Notes: generated from the sequence alone by a model not told the origin. Numbered from the stretch's first letter, positions 31,107 to 39,741 are shown. The stretch is DNA of 64,000 nucleotides from Paraburkholderia sp. BL21I4N1 (GCF_002973525.1 NZ_PVEN01000005.1:372001-436000); one strand, 5' to 3'. Made by a program: numbers and translations.

Positions 31107-31834
31107 CGCACATCACGCCCGCGCATTTCCTCGACCGGCGCGTGAATATCGCGCTGATCGGCTGCGGCGGCAACGGCTCGCAGATGCTGACCGGCCTCGC
31201 GCGGCTCAACCATGCGCTGACCGCACTCGGCCATCCCGGCTTGCACGTTACCGCGTTCGACGGCGACACGGTCAGCGAGGCGAACATCGGCCGCCAGATG
31301 TTCAGCCCGGCCGACGTCGGCATGCACAAGAGCGTCGTACTGGTTCACAGGCTGAATGCGTTCTTTGGTCTGGACTGGCACGCCCGGCCGATCCATGCCG
31401 GACCGTCAGAACTGATCAACGTGGGGCCCGGCATCGCAATCGTATGTGTCGACAGCGCGGCTGCGCGCAAGAAGCTGGCGCCAAGCCTCACCGGCGCGTC
31501 GACGTATGTGATGGATCTAGGCAATCGCGCGAGCGACGGACAAGTGATCTTCGGTCGTTCGTCGCCGCGCAATAGCGAAGGCTCGCCGCTGCGCTGGCCA
31601 TACGACGTGCTGCCCGAGCTGATCGATACGAGCGTTCCGGAAGATGACACGCCGAGCTGCGGCCTCGCTGAGGCGCTCGAGCGTCAAGAGCTTTTCATAA
31701 ACCAGGCGATCGTGACGCCGGCGCTCGGGATCCTCTGGGAGTTTTTCCGGCACGGCAAGCTCAGCTGGTGCGGCGCGTTCGTCAACCTGAAAACCGGGCA
31801 CGTCCGCCCATTGCCTGTGGATAACTCGAAATGA
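31103..31834 (+). CDS. PRTRC system ThiF-like E1 enzyme
   Basis: The 243-residue protein is an E1/ThiF adenylating enzyme: nucleotide loop GCGGNG at 20-25, acidic FDGD at 52-55, NIGRQ with R64, K76, and CVD at 115-117. C186 in TPSCGLAEAL is in the place of the catalytic cysteine of related E1 proteins. It would activate the C-terminus of the ubiquitin-like protein with ATP and pass it to B. The length is normal for PRTRC ThiF. It ends the recognisable PRTRC set. Confidence 0.88.
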   Translation: MTHITPAHFLDRRVNIALIGCGGNGSQMLTGLARLNHALTALGHPGLHVTAFDGDTVSEANIGRQMFSPADVGMHKSVVLVHRLNAFFGLDWHARPIHAGPSELINVGPGIAIVCVDSAAARKKLAPSLTGASTYVMDLGNRASDGQVIFGRSSPRNSEGSPLRWPYDVLPELIDTSVPEDDTPSCGLAEALERQELFINQAIVTPALGILWEFFRHGKLSWCGAFVNLKTGHVRPLPVDNSK

Positions 31835-32163
31835 ATACACCGCGATTTTTCTGGATTGGGGAAGAGTCCGAAATCTTCGCTGCCGCATCGATCCGCCAGC
31901 TTGCGCGCGACAATGGCCGCGCAGGCACTGGAATCGACCGCTGGGACGATCACCCTGACCGTGGCGTGCTGTTATTCGACGAAGAAGGCGAATTGATTGA
32001 GTGGGCTGAACTCGATGCAGTCGCCACGCGCATGACGCTGCGCAACCGCGGCAACGACGACCGCCCGCTAGAAACTTTGCGCGGCAACCTGCACGACCTC
32101 TACGCGTGGACGGACGGCGGCCGCTTCAATTTACCCGTGATGTTCTGTACGCAATACAACTAA
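31831..32163 (+). CDS. Hypothetical protein coupled to the ThiF gene
   Basis: The 110-residue protein starts MNTPRFFWIGEESEIFAAAS and overlaps the ThiF stop (ATGA), so it probably belongs to the same transcript and may act with the PRTRC set. It is acidic and mixed alpha/beta, with DDHPDRGVLLFDEEGELIEW. No family recognised. Confidence 0.6.
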   Translation: MNTPRFFWIGEESEIFAAASIRQLARDNGRAGTGIDRWDDHPDRGVLLFDEEGELIEWAELDAVATRMTLRNRGNDDRPLETLRGNLHDLYAWTDGGRFNLPVMFCTQYN

Positions 32164-32165
32164 CG

Positions 32166-32525
32166 ATGCCGCTCGATCTCATTGGCGGTCATCACGTCGG
32201 CCCGCTATTCGTACCGGTGAAGCGCCGCGCGCCGGTCATCCACGGTGGCACGCTCGGCGGGAAGCGCCGCCGGCGCCGCGAGTGGCGAGCCACACCGCCG
32301 TGGGCCGACATGGAGCAGATCCGGGCGCTATATCGCGAGGCCGCGCGCTTGACGCGCGAGACGGGCGAGTTGCACGTCGTCGACCACATCGTGCCACTGG
32401 CCGGCAAGCTTGTTTGCGGCCTGCACGTCCACTGGAATATGCGCGTCCTGCACTGGCGCGAAAACGCGGTCAAGTCGTGGCACACGTGGCCCGACATGCC
32501 GTTCGAACAAATGGAGCTTCTTTGA
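32166..32525 (+). CDS. HNH-like phage nuclease
   Basis: The 119-residue product has a basic N-terminus (GKRRRRREWRATPPW), then LHVVDHIVPLAGKLVCGLHV and NMRVLHWRENAVKSW. This VDHIVPL-G-VCGLH-N-K pattern is the HNH type seen in small phage endonucleases without cysteine knuckles. It may act in DNA processing. The start is 2 bases after the preceding stop. Confidence 0.68.
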   Translation: MPLDLIGGHHVGPLFVPVKRRAPVIHGGTLGGKRRRRREWRATPPWADMEQIRALYREAARLTRETGELHVVDHIVPLAGKLVCGLHVHWNMRVLHWRENAVKSWHTWPDMPFEQMELL

Positions 32526-33538
32526 TGGACTCACGCGAAATGTTTCTGGTGATGGGTTACGGCGAAACGCCCATGCCCGAAATTGAGTTGGTTTCCACCC
32601 TCGACGAGGCGTTCAACGCTGTGGCGCGCATGGTCTACGGCGATCCCTCGCCGAGCGAGTTGCTGGAGGCGCGCGCCGACTTCTGCGATTTTGAAGATAG
32701 ATTGAGCGACGGGTTTGAGTGGTACGTCGACTTCGAAATCGGCGGTATCCACGCGTGGAAAGTCTGCGGGCCTGACGACTTGGTGAGCGCGCTCGCCGCT
32801 GGGGGCGAATCAGTTCTTCAATGCCGTGAAGATGACCGCGCACGGTTTGAGGCAGCCATGTCCGTTGATAGCGGCCTCGGCGGGGTAACGCTTTTCCGGA
32901 ATAGCGACGGCAAATACGTCCAGCGCGAAATGCAGGCGGCTTGGGTCGGCTGGCAAGCCGCTCTCGCCACCAGTGCAGACCAGAGCGCGGGGGAAGGGTG
33001 GAAGCTGGTTCCGGTCGAGCGCTCGTACGAGATGCGCGCAAAGGCTCTCATCGCCTTCAACACCACCGAGCAATCTGGCAAAGATCGGGACGACGCTCTC
33101 GATGCTGCGCACCGCGCTACGCTTGGCGCCGCTCCCCAAGTTCCCGCGCCAGTAGCGCCGACAGACGAGCAGAATGCTGGTCGGGTGGTGCTGACCAATG
33201 ACGAACTGAACGCCTTGACAAAAGAGCGTTTTGGCAACATGCATCAGACGTATGCTGAAGGCTTTCGACGTCTCATGCGAACCGCTATCGAGATAAATGC
33301 GCAGAAAGCCAGCGCCTCATCGACGCCCGCCACGGTGACGCTGACGGATGGACAGTTGCTGGAGCTACGCCTTATCGCGCGCACTTACAACGAAGTTGGT
33401 TTTCCCAAGCATGCACGCGAATTCCTGGCCCGCGGCGCATCCGCGCAAGCCACGGCATTGCCAGTCTCGGACGAGACGGTGATGTTGGCCGCCGCGATTG
33501 ACGCCGCCATGTCTCAACAGAAAGCGGGAGAGCGCTAG
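32525..33538 (+). CDS. Modular phage protein of unknown function (Ead-like)
   Basis: The 337-residue product is a mosaic: an N-terminal acidic part (EWYVDFEIGG), a central unit with YVQREMQAAWVGWQAAL followed by GWKLVPVE, and two more helical units near the C-terminus. Such short exchangeable units recur in early-operon proteins of phages (Ead/Ea22-like). It is expressed last before the integrase region. Function unknown. Confidence 0.55.
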   Translation: MDSREMFLVMGYGETPMPEIELVSTLDEAFNAVARMVYGDPSPSELLEARADFCDFEDRLSDGFEWYVDFEIGGIHAWKVCGPDDLVSALAAGGESVLQCREDDRARFEAAMSVDSGLGGVTLFRNSDGKYVQREMQAAWVGWQAALATSADQSAGEGWKLVPVERSYEMRAKALIAFNTTEQSGKDRDDALDAAHRATLGAAPQVPAPVAPTDEQNAGRVVLTNDELNALTKERFGNMHQTYAEGFRRLMRTAIEINAQKASASSTPATVTLTDGQLLELRLIARTYNEVGFPKHAREFLARGASAQATALPVSDETVMLAAAIDAAMSQQKAGER

Positions 33539-33813
33539 TGCGCGCCTGCTTCGCGCCATTGGGCGATGCAGTGCCTGCCCCATGCCTCGCCATGATCGAG
33601 TGCTTCGCCGATCGTCAGGAAACGATCGCCGTGCAATGGAACCATGTCGTCAGAATGTTCGTTCAGAAACGTTCCCTGAACAGGCTTCCTGTCCGTCCTT
33701 GCGACCGTGACACGAACGCTATAGCCGATAACTTCGGCCGGAGCGCTTGGATTGTATTTCGGTACCGCATTGATAGAAATGTGATACGGCGCGTCAGTGG
33801 CATCTCGATGCAT
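33535..33813 (-). CDS. Hypothetical minus-strand protein next to the integrase
   Basis: ATG at 33813 has a GGAG site six bases before. The 92-residue product (MHRDATDAPYHISINAVPKYN...) is a beta-rich small protein with VRVTVARTDRKP and ends HCIAQWREAGAH. It is convergent with the preceding gene. A longer start at 33846 is possible. Similar small proteins are common in Burkholderia; function unknown. Confidence 0.6.
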   Translation of the reverse strand: MHRDATDAPYHISINAVPKYNPSAPAEVIGYSVRVTVARTDRKPVQGTFLNEHSDDMVPLHGDRFLTIGEALDHGEAWGRHCIAQWREAGAH

Positions 33814-33972
33814 GTTGGTCTCCGGGGTGGTTGCGTGACTCACCATATCACGACCCGAAAAAATGAATGAACCTGAGGTCGCAGTGAAGCAGATTGCAAC
33901 GCGAACGAACCTGAGCATCAAAGCAGCAGCACAACGAATGATTGAAACCACGCGCAAACATTGGGGTGTGAA

Positions 33973-34179
33973 TTGAGCATCGTCACTAACGCAGAGCTGG
34001 TCGAACTGACTGGCGGACTGACGCAAGGCGCAGCGCAAACACGCTGGATCAAAAAGGCGCTAGGCATCGACGCGCCGCGGAAGGTCGACGGCCACCCCTT
34101 ACTCACATGGGAGCAGGTCAACCGCGAGCCGAGCGCCGCGACCCGCCGCACCGCACCGAAGTGGAAAAACGCAGCATGA
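33973..34179 (+). CDS. DUF4224 protein, excisionase-like
   Basis: The 68-residue product (TTG start at 33973 after GGGGTG) has the DUF4224 core: TNAELVELTGG and RWIKKALGID, followed by GHPLLTWEQVNRE. This domain is typically encoded directly before phage integrases and is a likely DNA-bending excisionase or directionality factor. The stop overlaps the integrase ATG. Confidence 0.7.
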   Translation: MSIVTNAELVELTGGLTQGAAQTRWIKKALGIDAPRKVDGHPLLTWEQVNREPSAATRRTAPKWKNAA

Positions 34180-35198
34180 GAAAGCCCGTGCGCGATGGCC
34201 TCTTGCCGCGAATGGAGGCTCGCCCGACCAAAGCCGGTTTCACTTACCGCTATCACCCCGTCGGGGCAAAGCCTATCAACTTGGGCAACGATCGCGTCGA
34301 GGCGATCCGCAAGGTATTGGATTTAACCGGCACCGGAGACGATCTCGGCACGATTGCGCGCTTGTGGGAGCAATTTCAGGATACGCCTGGCTGGAAGCGC
34401 TATTCGCAATATACGCGCGCCGACTATACGCAGTGTTCGCTTAAGCTGCTTGAGATCTTTGGCGACATGCGGGCTTCTGACATCGACGCGACCGACGTCG
34501 CGCGCTACCTGCGGAAGGAGCGTGCCAATGCGCCTGTGCGCGCTAATCGAGAGGCGGCGCTGCTTTCCAACCTGATCGGTCTCGCGATCGAGCGTGGCGA
34601 GGCGAAGCACAACCCCTGCCGCGAGGTGAAGCGCAATGAAGAGCAGCCGCGCACCGAGGCGCCGGAGCCGGCCGACTTCGCCGCATTCGCGCAATGGTTG
34701 CGCGATCAAGGCAAGCAGCGCGCGATGATCGGCATGGCCGCTGAATATGCCGCGGGCGCCGGCAACCGGAAGGTGGAGTTTCTTGATTTGGCGTGGCCGC
34801 AGATCGATCGGGCCGCTGGCCACATCCGAATCAAACGCGCGAAGCAGCGGGGCAAGAAGCGCGGCGAGGTAATCGAACAGATCGAGATCACGCCGCACAT
34901 CACCGCCCTGCTCGACCGGCTCGAAGCCGTGCGCGAAAACGACTGCCTGTACGTATTCCCGAACCGCTCGGGCAACGCATACACGCAGGCCGGGTTCAAA
35001 GCGATGTGGCAGAAGCTGATGGTCCAGGCGCTCAAGGAAAAGGTGATCGTGCATCGCTTTACCTTCCACGACCTGCGCGCGTACTACGTGACGCAGCACA
35101 AAGCCACCCGCGGCGCGCTGCCGGATCTGCATGCAAATCCGGCGACCACCGCACGCGTTTACGACCGATCGAGGATCGTGAAGCGCCGAGCGCTATGA
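34176..35198 (+). CDS. int: Tyrosine-recombinase integrase
   Basis: The 340-residue enzyme has the core site R198 (GAGNRKVEFL), H298xxR301 (FHDLR), H319 and nucleophile Y329 (TARVYDR), with a SAM-like N-terminal domain around residues 55-115 (WEQFQDTPGWKRYSQYTR) for core binding. It integrates the phage at the 3' end of tRNA-His, which lies 155 bp downstream. It is the last gene of the plus-strand early transcript. Confidence 0.92.
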   Translation: MRKPVRDGLLPRMEARPTKAGFTYRYHPVGAKPINLGNDRVEAIRKVLDLTGTGDDLGTIARLWEQFQDTPGWKRYSQYTRADYTQCSLKLLEIFGDMRASDIDATDVARYLRKERANAPVRANREAALLSNLIGLAIERGEAKHNPCREVKRNEEQPRTEAPEPADFAAFAQWLRDQGKQRAMIGMAAEYAAGAGNRKVEFLDLAWPQIDRAAGHIRIKRAKQRGKKRGEVIEQIEITPHITALLDRLEAVRENDCLYVFPNRSGNAYTQAGFKAMWQKLMVQALKEKVIVHRFTFHDLRAYYVTQHKATRGALPDLHANPATTARVYDRSRIVKRRAL

Positions 35199-35283
35199 CT
35201 GGATGGATGCACAGGACTATGTGCTTTGGCGTATGGCCGACGGGCGCCGCTCGATTCCCAAAATGGGAATTTTCGCGGGAATC

Positions 35284-35321
35284 ACAAACAAAAACGGCAC
35301 TGTGTTTTTGCACAGTGCCGT
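35284..35321 (-). terminator. Strong hairpin between int and tRNA-His
   Basis: ACGGCACTGTG (35294-35304) pairs perfectly with its complement at 35311-35321. Read on the minus strand the stem is followed by TTTTTGTTT, so it should stop transcription coming from tRNA-His before it enters the prophage; a weaker T-tract lies on the other side. Confidence 0.75.
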
Positions 35322-35353
35322 CTTATAAACGCTTGAACCGCTTGGGAATTCTT

Positions 35354-35400
35354 TGGGGTGGCTGATGGGGCTCGAACCCACGACAACAGGAATCACAATC
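35354..35400. other. Predicted attachment site at the 3' half of tRNA-His
   Basis: The integrase gene points at the 3' end of tRNA-His and the phage genes stop there, so the crossover core should lie in the 3' half of this tRNA gene. The matching copy would be at the other end of the prophage, outside the window; the exact core cannot be defined from one copy. Confidence 0.55.
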
Positions 35401-35430
35401 CTGGACTCTACCAACTGAGCTACAGCCACC
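35354..35430 (-). tRNA. tRNA-His (GTG anticodon)
   Basis: On the minus strand the sequence starts with GGTGGCTGTAGCTCAG, has anticodon GTG in the loop ATTGTGATT, the T-loop GGTTCGAGCCC, and ends with an encoded CCA. The extra G at the 5' end (35430) pairs with C73, the mark of histidine tRNA. The 3' end faces the prophage. Confidence 0.97.
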
Positions 35431-35518
35431 ACTGACATCTGCTTGACTTGCCTAAAAACTCTGGCTCGTCGATGAAGAAACGAGATTATACGAACAAGAT
35501 TCTCGTTTGCCTAGTCCT

Positions 35519-36520
35519 TTATTCAAAAATTTCGACTGGCTCACGCAGATGCTGTCTTGCTTCGTCGAAGATGCTCAGATCGCGCGCGGCCAGACGCTTG
35601 CTATCCGACAACACGCGGCGCCATCCACGCGCACCCGCTTCGCCACGATAGAGACCGAGCGCATGACGCGTGATCGCGCCGAGGTACGTGCCGCGCGCCA
35701 TTTCGGCCGCGCAATAATCGATCAGCTTCGCTTCGACCTGCTCGCGCGTGAGCGGCGTTTCCGTCGAGCCGTAGAAGCGTGCGTCGACATCGGCTAGCAA
35801 ATACGGATTGTGATAAGCCTCGCGCCCGAGCATGACGCCGTCGACGTGCTGAAGATGCGTCTCAACTTCATCGAGCGTTTTGATGCCGCCGTTAATAATG
35901 ATCTCCAACTGCGGGAAATCACGTTTCAACTGATAAGCGTAGTCGTATTTGAGCGGCGGAATCTCGCGGTTTTCCTTCGGACTCAATCCCTTCAGAATCG
36001 CATTGCGCGCATGCACGACGAACACATTGCAACCCGCCTCGGCGATCGTGCCGACGAAGTCGCGCACGAAGCTGTATTCCTCTACCGCGTCCACGCCGAT
36101 CCGATGCTTGACCGTGACCGGCACCGAGACCGCGTCGCGCATGGCCTTGACGCAATCGGCGACGAGTTGCGGCTCGTTCATCAGACACGCACCGAATGCG
36201 CCGCGTTGCACGCGCTCCGAAGGACAACCGCAGTTCAGATTGATTTCGTCGTAACCCCACTGCTCGCCCAGTTTGGCCGAGCGCGCGAGGTCGGCCGGTT
36301 CGCTGCCGCCGAGTTGCAGCGCGACCGGTGCTTCTTCCGGCGTAAACGCGAGATGGCGCGGCACGTCGCCGTGCAGCAGCGCGCCGGTGGTGACCATTTC
36401 GGTGTAAAGCCAGGTATGGCGCGAAATTACGCGATGCAGGGACCGGCAGTGACGATCGGTCCAGTCCATCATCGGGGCAACGGATACTCGGCGCGGACTG
36501 GGAGTTTGAGGTGAAGACAT
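35519..36520 (-). CDS. dusA: tRNA-dihydrouridine(20/20a) synthase DusA
   Basis: The 333-residue product is DusA: VAPMMDWTDRHCRSLHR at the start, LQLGGSEPADLARSA, INLNCGCPSERVQRGAFGACL with the catalytic cysteine, KHRIGVD, VHARNAILKGLSPKENREIPPL and INGGIKT. It reduces uridine in the tRNA D-loop using FMN and NADPH. ATG at 36520 gives the normal length; the frame is open upstream. It ends 88 bp from tRNA-His. Confidence 0.95.
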   Translation of the reverse strand: MSSPQTPSPRRVSVAPMMDWTDRHCRSLHRVISRHTWLYTEMVTTGALLHGDVPRHLAFTPEEAPVALQLGGSEPADLARSAKLGEQWGYDEINLNCGCPSERVQRGAFGACLMNEPQLVADCVKAMRDAVSVPVTVKHRIGVDAVEEYSFVRDFVGTIAEAGCNVFVVHARNAILKGLSPKENREIPPLKYDYAYQLKRDFPQLEIIINGGIKTLDEVETHLQHVDGVMLGREAYHNPYLLADVDARFYGSTETPLTREQVEAKLIDYCAAEMARGTYLGAITRHALGLYRGEAGARGWRRVLSDSKRLAARDLSIFDEARQHLREPVEIFE

Positions 36521-36851
36521 GGGGTGGCCAACGGCTTGATTCAAAGCACGGATTTTACAGCAACGCTTGAAATCGCCAGTTTGGGCGACCGTGGTCGTCC
36601 GAATAACCCGCGCGCGCAAGCGGTCTTTCCTCCTTAAAACCGGCCACCCATCGGGGTCGGAACGTCGCTCGCCCTTCTCCCACCTACGTTCGGCCGATTA
36701 TTTCAGTATCGAGAACAGTAATTTCAAATTATCAGTACAAATTCTCGATAGTAGGGGTATACACTGCCTTCCATCGACGTTGCAGACACACCTCACCGGC
36801 CCCTGCGACGCCATCCTGAACTGAAGTCAAAACGTTTAACGGAGTCACACC
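36521..36851. other. Intergenic region with a 9-bp inverted repeat
   Basis: This divergent region of 331 bp holds the dusA promoter and that of the exported protein. TATCGAGAA (36707-36715) and TTCTCGATA (36742-36750) are perfect inverted copies 26 bp apart in an AT-rich stretch, followed by a TATACA box near 36759. The repeat may be an operator or cruciform; no terminator is evident. Confidence 0.45.
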
Positions 36852-37118
36852 ATGAACACCAAGCTTATCGCCGCTGTGCTGGTTGCTGTTTCTGCCTCGA
36901 TCGCCGCTCCCGCTTTCGCTAGTGGCTACGGCCCGGCACCGTCGTATCGTCCGTCGGTTGGCGCACCGGCTTCGCAACAAGGCCAGAACGCTCAAACCGT
37001 CGCTGCGGAACGCGCTCAATCGGAATCGAACGCTTACGGCGGCGTGAATAGCGTGTCGACGCAATCGGGTACGCGTGAAGCGACTTCGGGCCCGCAATCG
37101 GTTTTCTTCGGCCACTAA
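36852..37118 (+). CDS. Small exported protein
   Basis: The 88-residue product has a Sec signal (MNTKLIAAVLVAVSASIAA, then PAFA-S) followed by a short Ser/Gln/Gly-rich mature chain ending SVFFGH. It resembles small periplasmic proteins of the DUF4148 kind common in Burkholderia, but the fit is partial. A GGAG site precedes the start. Function unknown. Confidence 0.7.
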   Translation: MNTKLIAAVLVAVSASIAAPAFASGYGPAPSYRPSVGAPASQQGQNAQTVAAERAQSESNAYGGVNSVSTQSGTREATSGPQSVFFGH

Positions 37119-37291
37119 GCAGTCGAGCGTTGTTGAATCTGCTGCCGCCACGGGCAGCAGATAAAACTGGGCGTCGCGCATGATCTATTCATGCCGGCGC
37201 CCAGTTTGCGTTTACAGCGGTTAGCGATGATTTAACGCAGGTTCGACACCGTGTTGTCCAGCTCGCCCCATAGCCGTACGAGCTGCCGACG

Positions 37292-37534
37292 CTAGGCGGC
37301 GAAGCCCGCGTCGATCGTCTCGCGTCCGGCGCGGAAGGCCGCCTCCGCCGCCGCATGTTCGGTTGGCCAGAGACTGTCGATCCGCACGAGCCGCCAATCG
37401 ATCACCACGGCGCCGCCTCGCAGCACCCGGAAATGCGCCTTGACGCCGGTCAGCACCTGCTCGACCGCGACCTCGATGTCGTAGTCCTGATAGCGCTCCT
37501 GATAGTCCCCCATGTCGAGACCTTTTGGCTCCAT
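37292..37534 (-). CDS. Hypothetical protein, 80 residues
   Basis: ATG at 37534 has a GGAGG site five bases before it. The product contains QERYQDYDIEVAVEQVLTGVK and ends with a helix rich in Ala, resembling the small DUF-type proteins of Burkholderiaceae that have one beta sheet and one helix. Function unknown. Confidence 0.6.
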   Translation of the reverse strand: MEPKGLDMGDYQERYQDYDIEVAVEQVLTGVKAHFRVLRGGAVVIDWRLVRIDSLWPTEHAAAEAAFRAGRETIDAGFAA

Positions 37535-37663
37535 GGACGCCTCCGTGGTGACTCGTGGTGTGAGTTGCCGCATCCGGTCGCCGACCCACCGGCCGCACTG
37601 ACCCAGCGAGCGCGGGCCCGCGCGCCGCGTGGCCGTCGCTGCCAGACCGCCAGACCCTGACAA

Positions 37664-37861
37664 TCAGTCGCAATCGCCCGACAGATACTGCCGGCCGTTA
37701 CAGGTGATCTCGACCTCGCCGCTACCTGCTTCGGTCACCAGACCGCTCGCCAGCAATTCAGCCGCGACGGCCTGCGCGAAGGCCGGTGCGGGCTGGCCGA
37801 CGCCGACATCGTTCAGGCGTCGCAACGCTTCGATTGCTTCGGGACTCAATGACTTGGACAT
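37664..37861 (-). CDS. Hypothetical protein, 65 residues
   Basis: The product (MSKSLSPEAIEALRRLNDVGVG...) has a helix-turn-helix-like distribution, with LLASGLVTEAGSGEVEITCNGRQYL looking like the wing of a winged helix. It may be a small regulator. No family recognised. Confidence 0.55.
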   Translation of the reverse strand: MSKSLSPEAIEALRRLNDVGVGQPAPAFAQAVAAELLASGLVTEAGSGEVEITCNGRQYLSGDCD

Positions 37862-38023
37862 CGCCGTCTCCCGTCGGGATGATCAATTCATCCTAGCAAC
37901 TTTCAGAGCGGTATGCAGCCGTGCGTCGAGGCATAGGGATTGCGTGCGCAAGGTGTCGGATGCGGCACGTTGAACACGCGCGGGAGCGGGCCAGACAAGG
38001 CCGGACTCGCAGAGGAGAAAGAC

Positions 38024-38374
38024 ATGAAACGAAGCAGATCGGCGGCGTTGAAAATGTTGACCGCGATGTCGAACGCAACGTCGAGCGCAGCGTTGACAGC
38101 GGGCGTCGCGCTCACGCTGTTCGGTGCGAGCGGCACGCCGACGTTCGCCCAGACGCCTCGACCCGCGCAAAGCGCACCAACCCGCCCTCAGCTCGCCCAA
38201 ACGAACCCACCTCCTCTGCAGGACAGCAACGCGCCGATGGCCAAACCGCCGCCGGCGGCGTCAGGCGCAGGCGGTTCGAGCAACCCGGACAACATGCCGG
38301 TCAAGCGGCCACCCCAACCGACCCACGACCGGATGACGCGCCAGCCGCCCGCCAGCGGCGCGAACGCGAAATAG
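38024..38374 (+). CDS. Exported proline-rich protein
   Basis: ATG at 38024 has a GAGGAG site. The 116-residue product has a long signal sequence (hydrophobic around residues 25-40, cut probably after FAQ) and a mature part rich in Pro, Ala, Gln and Asn, presumably disordered in the periplasm. Function unknown. Confidence 0.6.
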   Translation: MKRSRSAALKMLTAMSNATSSAALTAGVALTLFGASGTPTFAQTPRPAQSAPTRPQLAQTNPPPLQDSNAPMAKPPPAASGAGGSSNPDNMPVKRPPQPTHDRMTRQPPASGANAK

Positions 38375-38391
38375 CGCGTGCGGCACCGGCC

Positions 38392-38607
38392 TCAAAGACG
38401 CGCGATCGACACCTCCGTCGACTTCACCAGCGCCACCACTTCCGAGCCGACCTTCAGATCCAGTTCGTCGACCGAGCGCGTGGTGATGACGGAGGTGACG
38501 ATACCGAACGGGGTATCGACATCGACCTCGGACACCACCGGCCCGCGGATGATTTCCTTGACCTTGCCCTTGAACTGATTGCGTACGTTGATTGCGGAAA
38601 TGCTCAT
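38392..38607 (-). CDS. Molybdopterin-binding TOBE/Mop domain protein
   Basis: The 71-residue product is one Mop/TOBE domain: SISAINVRNQFKGKVKEI, GPVVSEVDVDTPFG, ITTRSVDELDLKVGSEVVALVKSTEVSI. Such proteins bind molybdate or related oxyanions. It follows ssuB in the same direction, as in other Burkholderia sulfonate operons. Confidence 0.88.
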   Translation of the reverse strand: MSISAINVRNQFKGKVKEIIRGPVVSEVDVDTPFGIVTSVITTRSVDELDLKVGSEVVALVKSTEVSIARL

Positions 38608-38664
38608 AACGGGTGACTCCAAAGTCCAGAAAAACGATTAAAAAAACAGGTCGGGCAAGCAATC

Positions 38665-39741
38665 TCAGACGGCCCAGCGGACCTCGGTCGGCCGCATGAC
38701 ACGGCCTTCTTCACGTGTTTCGTAGGCGCGATGCGACAACGCGTCGTCATTCGGCGCGTTTTGCAGCACGCGTTGCAACACATGGTCTTCGAGCGCCGCG
38801 AAACCCGCCGACGCGCGTGCCCGCGGACGCGCGAGCGGCACCGGTTGATCGAGCGCGATCCGCCCTTCCTCGATGAGCAGAATCCGGTCGCCGAGCGCGA
38901 CGGCTTCATGCACATCGTGCGTCACCAGTAATGCGGTAAAGCGATGCTCGCGCCACAGGCGCTCGATCAGCGCGTGCATTTCGATCCGCGTCAAGGCATC
39001 CAGTGCGCCGAGCGGTTCATCGAGCAGCAGCAATTGCGGGCGATGCACCAACGCCCTTGCCAGCGCGACCCGCTGACGCTGACCGCCGGAAAGCTGCGCG
39101 GGCCAGTCGTTGGCGCGTTCGAGCAGGCCGACTTCGGCGAGCACAGCGCGCGCATCGTCGCGCGCGCTGCGGCCGAGGCCGAGCATCACGTTCTGCAGCA
39201 CGCTCTTCCACGGCAGCAGGCGCGCGTCCTGAAACATGATGCGGGTATCGAGCGGACCGCCGTCTTCGGCGCGTTTATCGAGCACGCCCGCGCTGGTTTT
39301 TTCGAGGCCGGCGACCAGCCGCAGCAACGTCGATTTACCGCAACCGCTGCGGCCGACGATCGCCACGAAACTGCCGCGCTCGATCGACAGATCGAAATCG
39401 GCCAGCACCTTGCGCTCGCCGTACTGCTTGCCGACACCGCGCAACTGCACCGAGTAATCGGCCGACCGTGCGGCGGAATCTGCGTCTGAACCCGCGCGGC
39501 CCCCCTCAACCAACCGCGCAACCGCCCCCGCAGCAAAATCGCGCGCCACCGCAACCCCACGCACCGACACGTCAATCTCGCGCAAATCCCCCAACTGCGC
39601 GACCTCGTGCGACGCATCATCAAACTCAAATCCCGCCGCTTCACCAGCGTCACGATCGACAACACGCGTTTGCGCCAGCTCAGCTTCGAGATCGCGGCCC
39701 GCGATCCCGCCAAACGACGCCGAAAAAGTCGTCGCGTTCAT
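38665..39741 (-). CDS. ssuB: Aliphatic sulfonate ABC transporter ATPase SsuB
   Basis: The 358-residue protein has Walker [10 protein letters not shown], signature [15 protein letters not shown] and Walker [13 protein letters not shown], and belongs to the nitrate/sulfonate importer type. It energises uptake of alkanesulfonates through SsuC. About 95 residues precede the ATPase domain, longer than in E. coli, but such extensions are seen in Burkholderia. The start at 39741 overlaps the ssuC stop, with AGGAG seven bases upstream; 39744 is also possible. Confidence 0.92.
   Translation of the reverse strand: MNATTFSASFGGIAGRDLEAELAQTRVVDRDAGEAAGFEFDDASHEVAQLGDLREIDVSVRGVAVARDFAAGAVARLVEGGRAGSDADSAARSADYSVQLRGVGKQYGERKVLADFDLSIERGSFVAIVGRSGCGKSTLLRLVAGLEKTSAGVLDKRAEDGGPLDTRIMFQDARLLPWKSVLQNVMLGLGRSARDDARAVLAEVGLLERANDWPAQLSGGQRQRVALARALVHRPQLLLLDEPLGALDALTRIEMHALIERLWREHRFTALLVTHDVHEAVALGDRILLIEEGRIALDQPVPLARPRARASAGFAALEDHVLQRVLQNAPNDDALSHRAYETREEGRVMRPTEVRWAV

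Noticed and set aside
35207-35329. Short plus-strand frame of about 42 codons after int, running through the hairpin
   Set aside because: It has no ribosome site and its second half is the terminator stem; it is probably chance.
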